DNA from: Stutzerimonas balearica DSM 6083
Lineage (GTDB): Bacteria > Pseudomonadota > Gammaproteobacteria > Pseudomonadales > Pseudomonadaceae
DNA: 64,000 bases
NCBI RefSeq assembly: GCF_000818015.1
Contig: NZ_CP007511.1
Span: 3,172,501-3,236,500, forward strand
Direction: 5' to 3'
Both the position numbers and the translations under genes were made by a program. Positions 49,384 to 56,059 of the stretch are shown piece by piece; within the stretch, counting starts at the first letter, position 1, and every line of letters begins with the position of its first letter. Under the pieces are notes generated by a model that searched no databases, had not been told where the DNA came from, and saw only the letters and a program-made list of their open reading frames with translations.

Positions 49384-50034
49384 TCACGCCACACGCCGAA
49401 GCGGTGCGTTCGCGGCCAGTTCGTACTGCGTGGCGCCGAGGGTGCCGTTGCGGATCAGCTCGCCCAACGCCTTCGTCAGCGCCGGGACATCGAGGGCCAG
49501 CCGATGGCCTTCCAGCGGCCCGAGGGCCAAGGGAAGACCGGTCAGCATCCGCCGTGTCTGCAACACCTCCAGCACGGTGTCGCGCCAGTGGTCGAGCAGT
49601 GGCAGCGGGCAGGTGTCCTGCACCAGCGTCCACAGCCGGTCGAGCCGGTGAGCGGAATCCCTGGGCAGAAGCGCCAGCGCGCTGGCGTTGGCCTTGTCTG
49701 GCTTCACGCAGCGACGATCGAACAGCCACACATTCGTCAGCGAACCGAACAGCGTTCGCCGATAGGCACGGGTGATGCGCTTTTCCAGGTCCTCGACGTT
49801 GCCGACGAAGACCGGGATGGATGCGCCCTGCTCGGTGATGACGTGGAACTGATCCAGTCCCTGTTCATCCCGGCCGAGGGTCAGGCGGGCGAGGAACTCC
49901 TGAACGGCGGTGTCGCGCGCCCAGATCGAGAGAAAGACGAGATTGCCCTGCTCGTCACCGACGCAACCGTCGGCCATGAGGTCGGGGCATTCGTCGATGC
50001 GGTACAGCGGTTTCGCGGAAGAAGGTGCAGGCAT
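49384..50034 (-). CDS. Conserved ICE protein of unknown function
   Basis: A 216-residue soluble protein starting MPAPSSAKPLYRIDECPDL. It has a conserved-looking acidic/aromatic N-terminal part and a helical C terminus; no catalytic motif is visible. It lies between the methyltransferase and the 121-residue protein in the backbone cluster and has its own leader hairpin. ATG 50034 follows AAGAGGACATCACC. Confidence 0.7.
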   Translation of the reverse strand: MPAPSSAKPLYRIDECPDLMADGCVGDEQGNLVFLSIWARDTAVQEFLARLTLGRDEQGLDQFHVITEQGASIPVFVGNVEDLEKRITRAYRRTLFGSLTNVWLFDRRCVKPDKANASALALLPRDSAHRLDRLWTLVQDTCPLPLLDHWRDTVLEVLQTRRMLTGLPLALGPLEGHRLALDVPALTKALGELIRNGTLGATQYELAANAPLRRVA

Positions 50035-50057
50035 GGTGATGTCCTCTTGAAAATGAA

Positions 50058-50092
50058 GGAGCAACCACAGCCCGCGGGGCCATGCTCGCCCC
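50058..50092 (-). promoter_or_regulatory. Leader hairpin upstream of the 216-residue protein gene
   Basis: GGGGCGAGCA and TTGCTCC pair around an inner CCCGCGGG on the minus strand, 23 bases before the start codon. Confidence 0.4.
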
Positions 50093-50119
50093 GGTTGGGT
50101 GGAAGGAAGATGCGTGCCG

Positions 50120-50485
50120 CTAGACAGCGCGCCCCGCGTGGAAGCGGTGAACCCGCTCGCGCCACTCAGGGCTTTGCACCGGCGCCATGTCGAGATAGCG
50201 CAGCGGGCACGAGTAGTAGTACGGATGCACGGACTCGTCGAGGGACTTGTAGCCCCAATCGCCGCCCGAGCTTTCCAGCAGATGGCAGCCGATGTAGCAG
50301 ACGGACTCACCGGCCACGAGGCCCATGACGCCCGCCTGCCTGGCGGTGACGCGAACCACGGTCCACAGAACGTCGCCGTCCAGCGTGTGGTCGATGACTT
50401 CGCAGCAAGCGTGTTCGGACGCCTGCGGAGCGATCAGCTCGCGGATCAACCGATCGCGCGTCTGACGTACGAAGGTCCAGCCCAT
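50120..50485 (-). CDS. Conserved small ICE protein
   Basis: A 121-residue protein starting MGWTFVRQTRDRLIRELIAP. Four cysteines occur (HACCEV, YIGCH, SCPLRY), and the C-terminal half is rich in Tyr and Trp (HPYYYSCPLRYLDMAP). No named function. It follows a leader hairpin and an AAGGAG ribosome-binding site. Confidence 0.7.
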   Translation of the reverse strand: MGWTFVRQTRDRLIRELIAPQASEHACCEVIDHTLDGDVLWTVVRVTARQAGVMGLVAGESVCYIGCHLLESSGGDWGYKSLDESVHPYYYSCPLRYLDMAPVQSPEWRERVHRFHAGRAV

Positions 50486-50509
50486 GAAGGTCTCCTTGAA
50501 GAAATGGCC

Positions 50510-50537
50510 GGAGCCCTCCCCGTCGGGGGAGAACCCC
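50510..50537 (-). promoter_or_regulatory. Leader hairpin upstream of the 121-residue protein gene
   Basis: On the minus strand GGGGTTCTCCCC pairs with GGGGAGGGCTCC, giving about twelve pairs with G-T wobbles and a CGAC loop, 24 bases before the start codon. Confidence 0.5.
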
Positions 50538-50574
50538 GGCGGGTGGCGGAATGCCGCGCAAGGCGGCGGATGGA

Positions 50575-51186
50575 TCAGGCAGCTTGGAGGTGCCAGTCCT
50601 GGGACAGCGGAGCGAACTCGTAGCCCAGCTTGTCGAGACGGTCGCGCTGCTGACGCAGCACACGACGATCCACGGTCGCATCGAGCTTCACGGTCTCGCC
50701 CAGGGGCCACAAGGCACCGAACAGCGCCGCGTCGTCTGCCTCGGCCGAGGCCGCAGCGGACACGGGACCCGGTTCGCTGCCGAACGGCGTGGTATCGACC
50801 AGGGGATCGCGCGGACTGCGCGGCTTCGCCTTCGGCTTGGCCGGGGGCGATGCCGGCTGGGGCGTCTGCGCTTCCTCGTCGATCGGATCGACTTCCTGCG
50901 GACTCAGCCGGCGGGCTTCGTCGCGGCTCAGGGCGTCGATGTTGGACAGCGTCATCCCGCCCAGATGGGCGCGGATCTCGATGACCATGCGGCCGTTGGC
51001 GTTGTACGTGGATGGGCGAATCTCGACGATGACGAAATCACCGTCGTACTTGCCCTCGCGGTATTGATCGAGTTCGGCGTTCTTCACGACGAACTCGCCG
51101 ATCGAGGTCGCCAGGCGGCCGACGTTGAAGTCGCCGTTCCTGCCGTGGATGGTCTTGATGGCCAGTTGGCCGGGGATGGTGATCAT
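50575..51186 (-). CDS. DUF3275-family protein
   Basis: A 203-residue protein. The N-terminal 95 residues (MITIPGQLAIKTIHGRNGDFNVGRL...) form the conserved DUF3275 part; an Ala/Pro/Lys-rich linker and a short helical C terminus follow. DUF3275 proteins are nearly always on ICEs next to DUF3577 genes. The beta-rich N terminus suggests an OB-like or single-strand-binding type of fold, which is speculation. It is preceded by an intercistronic hairpin after the DUF3577 gene. Confidence 0.85.
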   Translation of the reverse strand: MITIPGQLAIKTIHGRNGDFNVGRLATSIGEFVVKNAELDQYREGKYDGDFVIVEIRPSTYNANGRMVIEIRAHLGGMTLSNIDALSRDEARRLSPQEVDPIDEEAQTPQPASPPAKPKAKPRSPRDPLVDTTPFGSEPGPVSAAASAEADDAALFGALWPLGETVKLDATVDRRVLRQQRDRLDKLGYEFAPLSQDWHLQAA

Positions 51187-51213
51187 GAAGGCCTCCTGCG
51201 GGCGAAGAGAGGA

Positions 51214-51237
51214 CAAGGCCCCGAGGATGGGGCCTTG
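51214..51237 (-). promoter_or_regulatory. Intercistronic hairpin between the DUF3577 and DUF3275 genes
   Basis: CAAGGCCCC and GGGGCCTTG form a perfect nine-base-pair stem with a six-base loop, four bases after the DUF3577 stop and 27 before the DUF3275 start. No T run follows, so it is likelier a leader or processing hairpin than a terminator. Confidence 0.55.
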
Positions 51238-51241
51238 CGGA

Positions 51242-51793
51242 TCAGAACGACTCGGCAACGGCCAATGCGGGGGCATCGGCAGCGTCGTCGGCAGCATCGG
51301 CGACGGGCTCGGAAGGCTCCGGTGCCGAGGCTTGCTGCGCGGCGGGCGCGTCGGACGTCACAGGGACTTCCGGGTCCCGCTCGTCGGTCTCGGTCGGCTT
51401 GGGTTCGGCCTTGTAGACGAGCTTGCCGTCGACCTTGATCCAACTGACGAACAGCAGGCGGGCCTTGAGGCTCACACCCTGCTCGCCGGCACGCTTGCCC
51501 TTGGAGTAGGTGAAGGTGTCGGTCCACAGGTCGCCCAGGCGGAAGCCGATCATCACCTTCTTCTCGGCGTCGACCGCCTGAATGCAGCGGCGCACCAGGT
51601 GCTGAGCTTCCGATCCCGATACGCGCGTGTCGAAACGCACATACGAGACGTCATCGCTGGGACCGTTCAGGGCTGCGATGTCGCAGGCCAGGAACGCATC
51701 GCCTTTCTTGGGCTTCACTTCGCGGATGCGATTGAGATACCCGAGGCCGGTGATGTGCAGATCGAAGTAGGACTTTTCGGTGGAAGTGGTCAT
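51242..51793 (-). CDS. DUF3577-family protein
   Basis: A 183-residue protein starting MTTSTEKSYFDLHITGLGYLNRIREV, with the conserved beta-rich DUF3577 domain (about residues 8-135) and an acidic Ala/Pro-rich tail. DUF3577 resembles single-strand-binding folds and may take part in ICE DNA processing; that is inference. It lies under a 344-base leader region that holds both a G/C hairpin and copy 2 of the repeated RNA element, so regulation at RNA level is likely. Confidence 0.85.
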   Translation of the reverse strand: MTTSTEKSYFDLHITGLGYLNRIREVKPKKGDAFLACDIAALNGPSDDVSYVRFDTRVSGSEAQHLVRRCIQAVDAEKKVMIGFRLGDLWTDTFTYSKGKRAGEQGVSLKARLLFVSWIKVDGKLVYKAEPKPTETDERDPEVPVTSDAPAAQQASAPEPSEPVADAADDAADAPALAVAESF

Positions 51794-51819
51794 GGTGAAT
51801 CTCCTGGGAACAATGAGGC

Positions 51820-51860
51820 GGAGACACACCCGACCCAAGGCGGGGAAGGTGTGGAACCCC
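51820..51860 (-). promoter_or_regulatory. Leader hairpin upstream of the DUF3577 gene
   Basis: On the minus strand GGTTCCACACC pairs in part with GGTGTGTCTCC around an inner CCCC/GGG segment, 26 bases before the start codon. Less perfect than the helicase leader. Confidence 0.4.
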
Positions 51861-51951
51861 CGCGTGGGTTGATGGAACAGCTTGGTGGCATCGCCATCGA
51901 GAACCGATGGCCGTTCGCGCATGGATGCCGGTGCGAACTGGAGTGATCAAC

Positions 51952-52019
51952 GCGGTCGGAACCGCATCGCAGCCTTGAAGATCGTGGCTGCCTGGGCATG
52001 TCGCTGACGGACGTCAGCG
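51952..52019 (-). ncRNA. Structured RNA-like element, copy 2 (upstream of DUF3577)
   Basis: Hairpin 1 CGCTGAC/GTCAGCG (52013-52019 with 52002-52008), then CATGCCCAGG, hairpin 2 GCAGCC/GGCTGC with loop ACGATCTTCAA (51986-51991 with 51969-51974), and hairpin 3 GCGGT/ACCGC (51961-51965 with 51952-51956). It lies about 160 bases before the DUF3577 start. Confidence 0.6.
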
Positions 52020-52097
52020 GAACATGGCCGGAAGCGTGGCGCCGGGACGGCGCGCAGGCGAGCGGCAATCGGCACTCGCGGCTGTCCGCATTGCCGG

Positions 52098-52125
52098 GAA
52101 GAAAGAGGCCCCCGGAGCGGGGGCC
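52098..52125 (-). terminator. Terminator after the DUF3085 gene
   Basis: GGCCCCC and GGGGGCC form a seven-base-pair stem with a short loop (52107-52125), 12 bases after the stop codon, and are followed on the minus strand by TCTTTCTTCC. It separates the DUF3085 gene from the downstream leader. Confidence 0.6.
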
Positions 52126-52137
52126 AGGGATGGGCGG

Positions 52138-52503
52138 TCAGTTGCCGCTGGGCGTGGAAGGAACCGCCTGCAGCGACAGGTGTGTCGCGGTGGCGGACAC
52201 GTCGAGGTCGTCCTCGCTGTGCAGGATGCGCGCAAACACGCCCTCCTGCGGATCGAAGAACTCGCCGAAGTCGTCGCCACCGAACTCGGCGCGCGCCAGC
52301 TCCCACCAGTCATCGAAGGCATCGACATCCGGGTTGCAGCCAGCGGCATAGGCGATGGTCTTCTGGCGACCATCGGGTCGGCGCTCGCCGCACTCGGCCA
52401 GGAAGTACACGCCCTGATCCTTGACCAGGATGACGCGGCATTGATTCGCCACCGCTTCGGCGAGCACGGGCCGCAGCTCCGTGCCTTTGAATCGAACAGT
52501 CAT
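52138..52503 (-). CDS. DUF3085-family protein
   Basis: A 121-residue protein starting MTVRFKGTELRPVLAEAVAN, with DQGVYFL, GCNPDVDAFDDWW and a strongly acidic middle part (FGGDDFGEFFDP). The DUF3085 family is confined to plasmids and ICEs; no function is known to me. The acidity suggests DNA mimicry or protein binding, which is only inference. It is preceded by a leader hairpin at 52534 and followed by a terminator. Confidence 0.85.
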   Translation of the reverse strand: MTVRFKGTELRPVLAEAVANQCRVILVKDQGVYFLAECGERRPDGRQKTIAYAAGCNPDVDAFDDWWELARAEFGGDDFGEFFDPQEGVFARILHSEDDLDVSATATHLSLQAVPSTPSGN

Positions 52504-52533
52504 GGGTGTGATCTCCAGGGGGCAGGAAAAGAG

Positions 52534-52558
52534 GCTTCCCGCCGCGAGGGCGGGAAGC
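52534..52558 (-). promoter_or_regulatory. Leader hairpin upstream of the DUF3085 gene
   Basis: GCTTCCCGCC and GGCGGGAAGC form a perfect ten-base-pair stem with a five-base loop, 30 bases before the start codon and directly after the preceding gene. No T run follows. Confidence 0.55.
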
Positions 52559-52568
52559 TGCTGTGAGA

Positions 52569-53366
52569 TCAGTGCCGGATAGCCTTACGACACGACAGGC
52601 ACTGCACGCGGATGCGCCGCCAACTCCCGTCGTCGATCAGCCGTTCCAGCGTCTCGCCGAGGGTGTCGAAGAACACCTCATCGACCCGTTCGACCAGCTC
52701 GCCGTCGCGGTGCAGCTCCACCGCGTAGAGGTCGAGGCCACGCTCATACAGCACGGTGACGCGACCCTGGAACTTCGTCGTGGCGACGGTGAAGCCGATG
52801 GCCGGCGGCGTGCGGATGATGTCGGCGGGCAGCGGATCGACCCAGGTGATGTCCCGCGCGCCGGCATCCACCAGCATGTGGGTGACGCGCCGGAAACCGT
52901 CGGGAGCGGGCAACTGCTCCAGTTGGTCGACCAGTTCCTGCAGCTCGGGGCAGCGGGGCTTGGGAATCGGCAGCTTCGCCGGTGCGGACCCGAGCACCAA
53001 CCGCTTCACCGTGTAGGGCTGGCCGTCGGCGGTGAACTCGGTCTGCTCCTCGGGCGTGTCCGCCCGCTGACCGTCGAAGCGGCGTCTGACATAGGGTTCG
53101 ACCTGCACCTTGGCGCCCTCGTCGGGCACTTCGGTCACGAGCGTGCGATCGAGCACCGCGAACTCGGCTCGTCCCGTCTTGACGACGATGGCCTCGTCGG
53201 TGGTGGCGATGACCTTGCCCTCGAAAGGCTTCGGGTCGATGTGAAAGCCCAGCGTCGAAACCTTGGGCTGGCCGTCGAAGATGTTGAATTTGAACGAACG
53301 GACGTTGGAAGGCACATGACCGACAACGAGCGTCGGCATCTGTGCGCGGATGGCTTGGGTATCCAT
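52569..53366 (-). CDS. Conserved ICE protein of unknown function
   Basis: A 265-residue soluble protein starting MDTQAIRAQMPTLVVGHVPSN. The first half is beta-rich with basic patches (PYVRRRFDGQRAD); a CLSC pair and a basic end (CRKAIRH) close the protein, possibly half of a zinc site. I do not recognise the family. ATG 53366 follows AAGGAG. Its long leader contains a G/C hairpin and copy 3 of the repeated RNA element, as for the DUF3577 gene. Confidence 0.75.
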   Translation of the reverse strand: MDTQAIRAQMPTLVVGHVPSNVRSFKFNIFDGQPKVSTLGFHIDPKPFEGKVIATTDEAIVVKTGRAEFAVLDRTLVTEVPDEGAKVQVEPYVRRRFDGQRADTPEEQTEFTADGQPYTVKRLVLGSAPAKLPIPKPRCPELQELVDQLEQLPAPDGFRRVTHMLVDAGARDITWVDPLPADIIRTPPAIGFTVATTKFQGRVTVLYERGLDLYAVELHRDGELVERVDEVFFDTLGETLERLIDDGSWRRIRVQCLSCRKAIRH

Positions 53367-53387
53367 GGGGAGACTCCTTGTGGCAAC

Positions 53388-53424
53388 CAAGGGACTCCCG
53401 CCCGCAAGGGAGGTCTGTCCCTTG
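53388..53424 (-). promoter_or_regulatory. Leader hairpin upstream of the 265-residue protein gene
   Basis: CAAGGGA and TCCCTTG form a perfect seven-base-pair outer stem, with an inner CTCCC/GGGAG stem, 21 bases before the start codon. Confidence 0.55.
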
Positions 53425-53472
53425 AGGGTGAGGTGGATGGACGCGGGTGCGCCCGGAGAACGAAGCAACCAG

Positions 53473-53537
53473 CACGGCGAACCGCGCCGCAGTCTTGAAG
53501 GTCTCGACTGCCTGGGCATGCTGCCGGCAACGCCAGC
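53473..53537 (-). ncRNA. Structured RNA-like element, copy 3
   Basis: Hairpin 1 GCTGGC/GCCGGC (53532-53537 with 53523-53528), then CATGCCCAGG, hairpin 2 GCAGTC/GACTGC with loop GAGACCTTCAA (53506-53511 with 53489-53494), and hairpin 3 CGCGG/CCGTG (53482-53486 with 53473-53477). Stem 2 differs from copy 2 on both sides, which keeps the pairing. Confidence 0.6.
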
Positions 53538-53612
53538 GAACATGCGGCCAGCGTGCGGCACATGGCGGCGACCGTCCGTTGGGAATCGGCAATGCGCCGG
53601 CACCGCGTTCCG

Positions 53613-53642
53613 CGAAAAAGAAGAGCCCCGACGTGGGGGCTC
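53613..53642 (-). terminator. Rho-independent terminator after the 238-residue protein gene
   Basis: GAGCCCC and GGGGCTC form a seven-base-pair stem (53623-53642), followed on the minus strand by TTCTTTTTC. It lies 14 bases after the stop at 53657 and isolates copy 3 of the RNA element from read-through. Confidence 0.75.
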
Positions 53643-53656
53643 GAATGGGTTGCGGG

Positions 53657-54373
53657 TTACTCGTCGTCGTAGAGCGTCAGCCCGTCCAGCACTGGCGCGT
53701 CGGCATCGAACACCAACATGCGAACGTCGGCGAGCGCAGCCAGGTGCAACACTTCCACGAGGGACTCCGGCACGCCCTTGGCCCGGTGCTCCTGCCGCAG
53801 CTCTTCGGCGGTGATGCCCTCGACATGCTGCAGGTTCGCATCCGTCCAGGGCGTGGCGACCAGCTTCACGCCGACCGCCGGGCTGTAGGGAATGCGGAAG
53901 GCCACGAACAGAAAACCGCTCGGCGTGGCGATGTCCGCCAGTTCGGCGAGGAAGCGACCGGCCTCCTCGGTGATGTGCGCCGAACTGATTTCCCAGGCAC
54001 GGCTGTAGAACCCGGTCTCGAAGCGCAGGCGGCGTACCACCTCGCGCGCGGCTTCCTCGGAGTAGGTATCGCCGACGTGCAGCGGCTGGCCGGCTTCTTC
54101 GGCCATGACGGCGTAGACGAGGTTTCGGGCGATACCGTGGCTGGGGCACTGCGCGTCCAGCTCGGGCGGCACGTTCTGGCCCTCGGTGATCAGCGCGAAG
54201 TCGTCGCAGAAGACGCAGGCATGGCGCTCGACCTGGCTGTCCGGCAGGTGCGACTGCGAGACGTGCAGCGGCAGATAGCTCAGCGGGCAGTCGTCGTCGT
54301 AGGAAATCGCCAGCAGCCGCTGCACGGACAGGCCATCGTAGCCGCGGACGAAGGGTTTTTTGGAATGAGACAT
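53657..54373 (-). CDS. Conserved ICE protein of unknown function
   Basis: A 238-residue soluble protein starting MSHSKKPFVRGYDGLSVQRLL. It contains CVFCDDF and many acidic residues towards the C terminus, which ends DGLTLYDDE. ABC-transporter-type names are sometimes given to such proteins, but I see neither signal peptide nor transport motif. Preceded by a leader hairpin and GGAGG. Confidence 0.7.
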   Translation of the reverse strand: MSHSKKPFVRGYDGLSVQRLLAISYDDDCPLSYLPLHVSQSHLPDSQVERHACVFCDDFALITEGQNVPPELDAQCPSHGIARNLVYAVMAEEAGQPLHVGDTYSEEAAREVVRRLRFETGFYSRAWEISSAHITEEAGRFLAELADIATPSGFLFVAFRIPYSPAVGVKLVATPWTDANLQHVEGITAEELRQEHRAKGVPESLVEVLHLAALADVRMLVFDADAPVLDGLTLYDDE

Positions 54374-54402
54374 GGGATTCCTCCAGCAGAGGATGGCCGA
54401 GG

Positions 54403-54422
54403 CAATCCCCTGCCGGGGATTG
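54403..54422 (-). promoter_or_regulatory. Leader hairpin upstream of the 238-residue protein gene
   Basis: CAATCCCC and GGGGATTG form a perfect eight-base-pair stem with a TGCC loop in plus orientation, 29 bases before the start codon. Confidence 0.55.
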
Positions 54423-54499
54423 AACCCCAGCGAGTGGATGAAGTGGCAGCCGGTCAGCCGGCCGCGGCGTCGGGCCGCCCTGGTGGCGGGCGGTGCAGG

Positions 54500-54526
54500 T
54501 CAGTGGAAGATGCTGATTCGGGACAT
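54500..54526 (-). CDS. Eight-residue mini-ORF behind its own leader hairpin
   Basis: ATG 54526 follows AGGAG at the right distance and reads MSRISIFH before TGA. It has the same upstream layout (G/C hairpin, ribosome-binding site) as full genes nearby. It may be a remnant of a deleted gene or a leader peptide for the next gene. No longer frame continues from it. Confidence 0.35.
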   Translation of the reverse strand: MSRISIFH

Positions 54527-54548
54527 GGCCGCTCCTGCGAAAGGAAGG

Positions 54549-54582
54549 AGGGACATGGCCCCGAACGGGGACGCATGTCCCT
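54549..54582 (-). promoter_or_regulatory. Leader hairpin upstream of the mini-ORF
   Basis: AGGGACATG and CATGTCCCT form a perfect nine-base-pair stem (54549-54557 with 54574-54582) around an inner CCCC/GGGG stem. It is close in sequence to the helicase leader. Confidence 0.55.
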
Positions 54583-54623
54583 CGTGGGGTGGGATGAAAA
54601 GACGGCGGGTTGCCAGGCGCGGC

Positions 54624-55016
54624 TCACCAGCCGTTGTAGTGCAGCGTGAGGTCGGCGATGACCTGGCGCCGCTCCAGATCGAGGCCGCCGAAGTCGGACA
54701 GCCCCTCGAAGCCGCAACGCTTGAGCATCGCGCCGCCCTCGCGGGAGTTGTAGAAGCTCACCATCGCGGACAGGAACATGCGTTGACCGCTGCTCAGCAC
54801 GCCCAAGGCGTCGTTGAGCATCAGCATGTTGGGCCGCAGGTCCCACTTGGTGGTGGCACGCTGCAGACCTTCGCGTGTGCCGTCGCCGAACCACTCGTGA
54901 CCGGCGATCTGCGCGCCGCGCTTCCAGGCCTCGAAGAAGGCCTGCGGTGCAGCGTCGAAGTGCGCCTGTTCCAGCGCCATCTGATCGAGCACGTCTTCGG
55001 GTAAAGACAGATTCAT
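54624..55016 (-). CDS. Conserved ICE protein of unknown function
   Basis: A 130-residue soluble, mainly helical protein starting MNLSLPEDVLDQMALEQAHFD. It contains FFEAWKRGAQIAGHEWFGDG and ends LTLHYNGW. Starts 25 bases after the 78-residue protein gene without a G/C hairpin between, so the two share a transcript. Family not recognised. Confidence 0.7.
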   Translation of the reverse strand: MNLSLPEDVLDQMALEQAHFDAAPQAFFEAWKRGAQIAGHEWFGDGTREGLQRATTKWDLRPNMLMLNDALGVLSSGQRMFLSAMVSFYNSREGGAMLKRCGFEGLSDFGGLDLERRQVIADLTLHYNGW

Positions 55017-55041
55017 GAGAGAACTCCTTGAAGGGTGGGAA

Positions 55042-55278
55042 TCAGGCGTGAGCGCGCTGTGTCCAGGCATGGGTATCCAGGGCGCGCTGTGCTGCGAGGT
55101 GGTTCGGGAAATACTCGACGGACTCCCGCGATACCGGGCCTTCGTCGTCTTGTGTGCCGATGTAGTGGCCGGCCGCGCTGCGCAGCACCTGTAGCGGCAA
55201 ACGCTTGCCGGTCCAGGTCAGCGCCAGCGCACCACTGCGCACTGCGGTTGCAGAGGAAGATGCGGAAGGTTCAGACAT
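55042..55278 (-). CDS. Small conserved ICE protein
   Basis: A 78-residue protein starting MSEPSASSSATAVRSGALAL. The middle part (LTWTGKRLPLQVLRSAAGHYIGTQDDEGPVSR) looks like a small beta-rich domain. No function known. ATG 55278 follows AAGGAG and a leader hairpin, and copy 4 of the repeated RNA element lies about 140 bases upstream. It is cotranscribed with the 130-residue protein. Confidence 0.7.
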   Translation of the reverse strand: MSEPSASSSATAVRSGALALTWTGKRLPLQVLRSAAGHYIGTQDDEGPVSRESVEYFPNHLAAQRALDTHAWTQRAHA

Positions 55279-55298
55279 GCCGTGCTCCTTGGTGGGTC

Positions 55299-55333
55299 GG
55301 GGAGCACGCATCCCGCAGGGGATGGGGTTCCCC
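55299..55333 (-). promoter_or_regulatory. Leader hairpin upstream of the 78-residue protein gene
   Basis: An outer GGGGA/TCCCC stem encloses a CATCCC/GGGATG stem on the minus strand, 20 bases before the start codon. Confidence 0.5.
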
Positions 55334-55415
55334 TCGGGTGGTTGAGAAAAGTGCATCGTCGCCAGGCCGGCGAGCGTCCGCGGTGGGCGATGCGAAGCGG
55401 ACTGGATCGGTCGAC

Positions 55416-55480
55416 GCGGCGAACCGCGTTGCAGTCTTGAAGACCGAGACTGCCAGGGCATGCCGCTGACGACTGTCAGC
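55416..55480 (-). ncRNA. Structured RNA-like element, copy 4
   Basis: Hairpin 1 GCTGAC/GTCAGC (55475-55480 with 55465-55470), then CATGCCCTGG, hairpin 2 GCAGTC/GACTGC with loop TCGGTCTTCAA (55448-55453 with 55431-55436), and hairpin 3 GCGG-TTCG-CCGC (55424-55427 with 55416-55419). Confidence 0.6.
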
Positions 55481-56059
55481 AACGCATGGCGTGAGGATGG
55501 GCGCGAAGCATGGCTGCCGTCGCAGGGAAAACCGAATCGCGGACGGCCCGCTTTAGGGCAATGGCCCGCGTCACGGGACAAGGCAAAGACCAGGGCGCCG
55601 AAGGCCACACGGGCCTTCGGCTGAAGAGAAAGGAAAACCACCTGTGGGCTGCGTCAGCGCAGGCCGTCGTCAAAGCCGTTCGCTGCGTCAGCAATCGCAC
55701 CCGGCCCGTTTCGTGGCTGGGGCCGGAAACCTCTGGCGTGCATCCACACACAAAGGGAGCCCGATGTTTCGCCGGCGGGCACCGGCACGGAATACCCTCG
55801 GCCCAAGGGGCCTCCTCACGGCTCGCGCGGCGGCAAGGCGTCAGGAAGCCCCTCGTGACCGAGGCAAGGCACACCGATCAAGGGAATGGCGGCGGGCGCG
55901 ATTCGTGGAGCAATGACCTTCTCGCCCCGTCGCCCGACGGCGGGCAGACGGGGCGCGCACACCGTTGCAGAAGGAGACGCGCGCTTTGGAGTCCCGCGCG
56001 GTGCGGGACGTTTGCCTCGCCGCCAGTGAAGTGGCCGGCGCGGCAGGGGGAAGCGAGGA
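55481..56059. other. Gene-poor stretch downstream of topoisomerase III
   Basis: No open frame here has a ribosome-binding site and protein-like composition. A perfect GCCCCGTC/GACGGGGC stem with an inner GCCCG/CGGGC stem (55924-55954) and a CCGAAGGCC/GGCCTTCGG repeat (about 55600-55620) are the only structures noticed. It may hold the remains of a lost accessory gene. Confidence 0.45.

Noticed and set aside
55476..55874. Possible minus-strand gene of 132 codons downstream of topB
   Set aside because: No ribosome-binding site, no domain and atypical residue content; left as gene-poor sequence.
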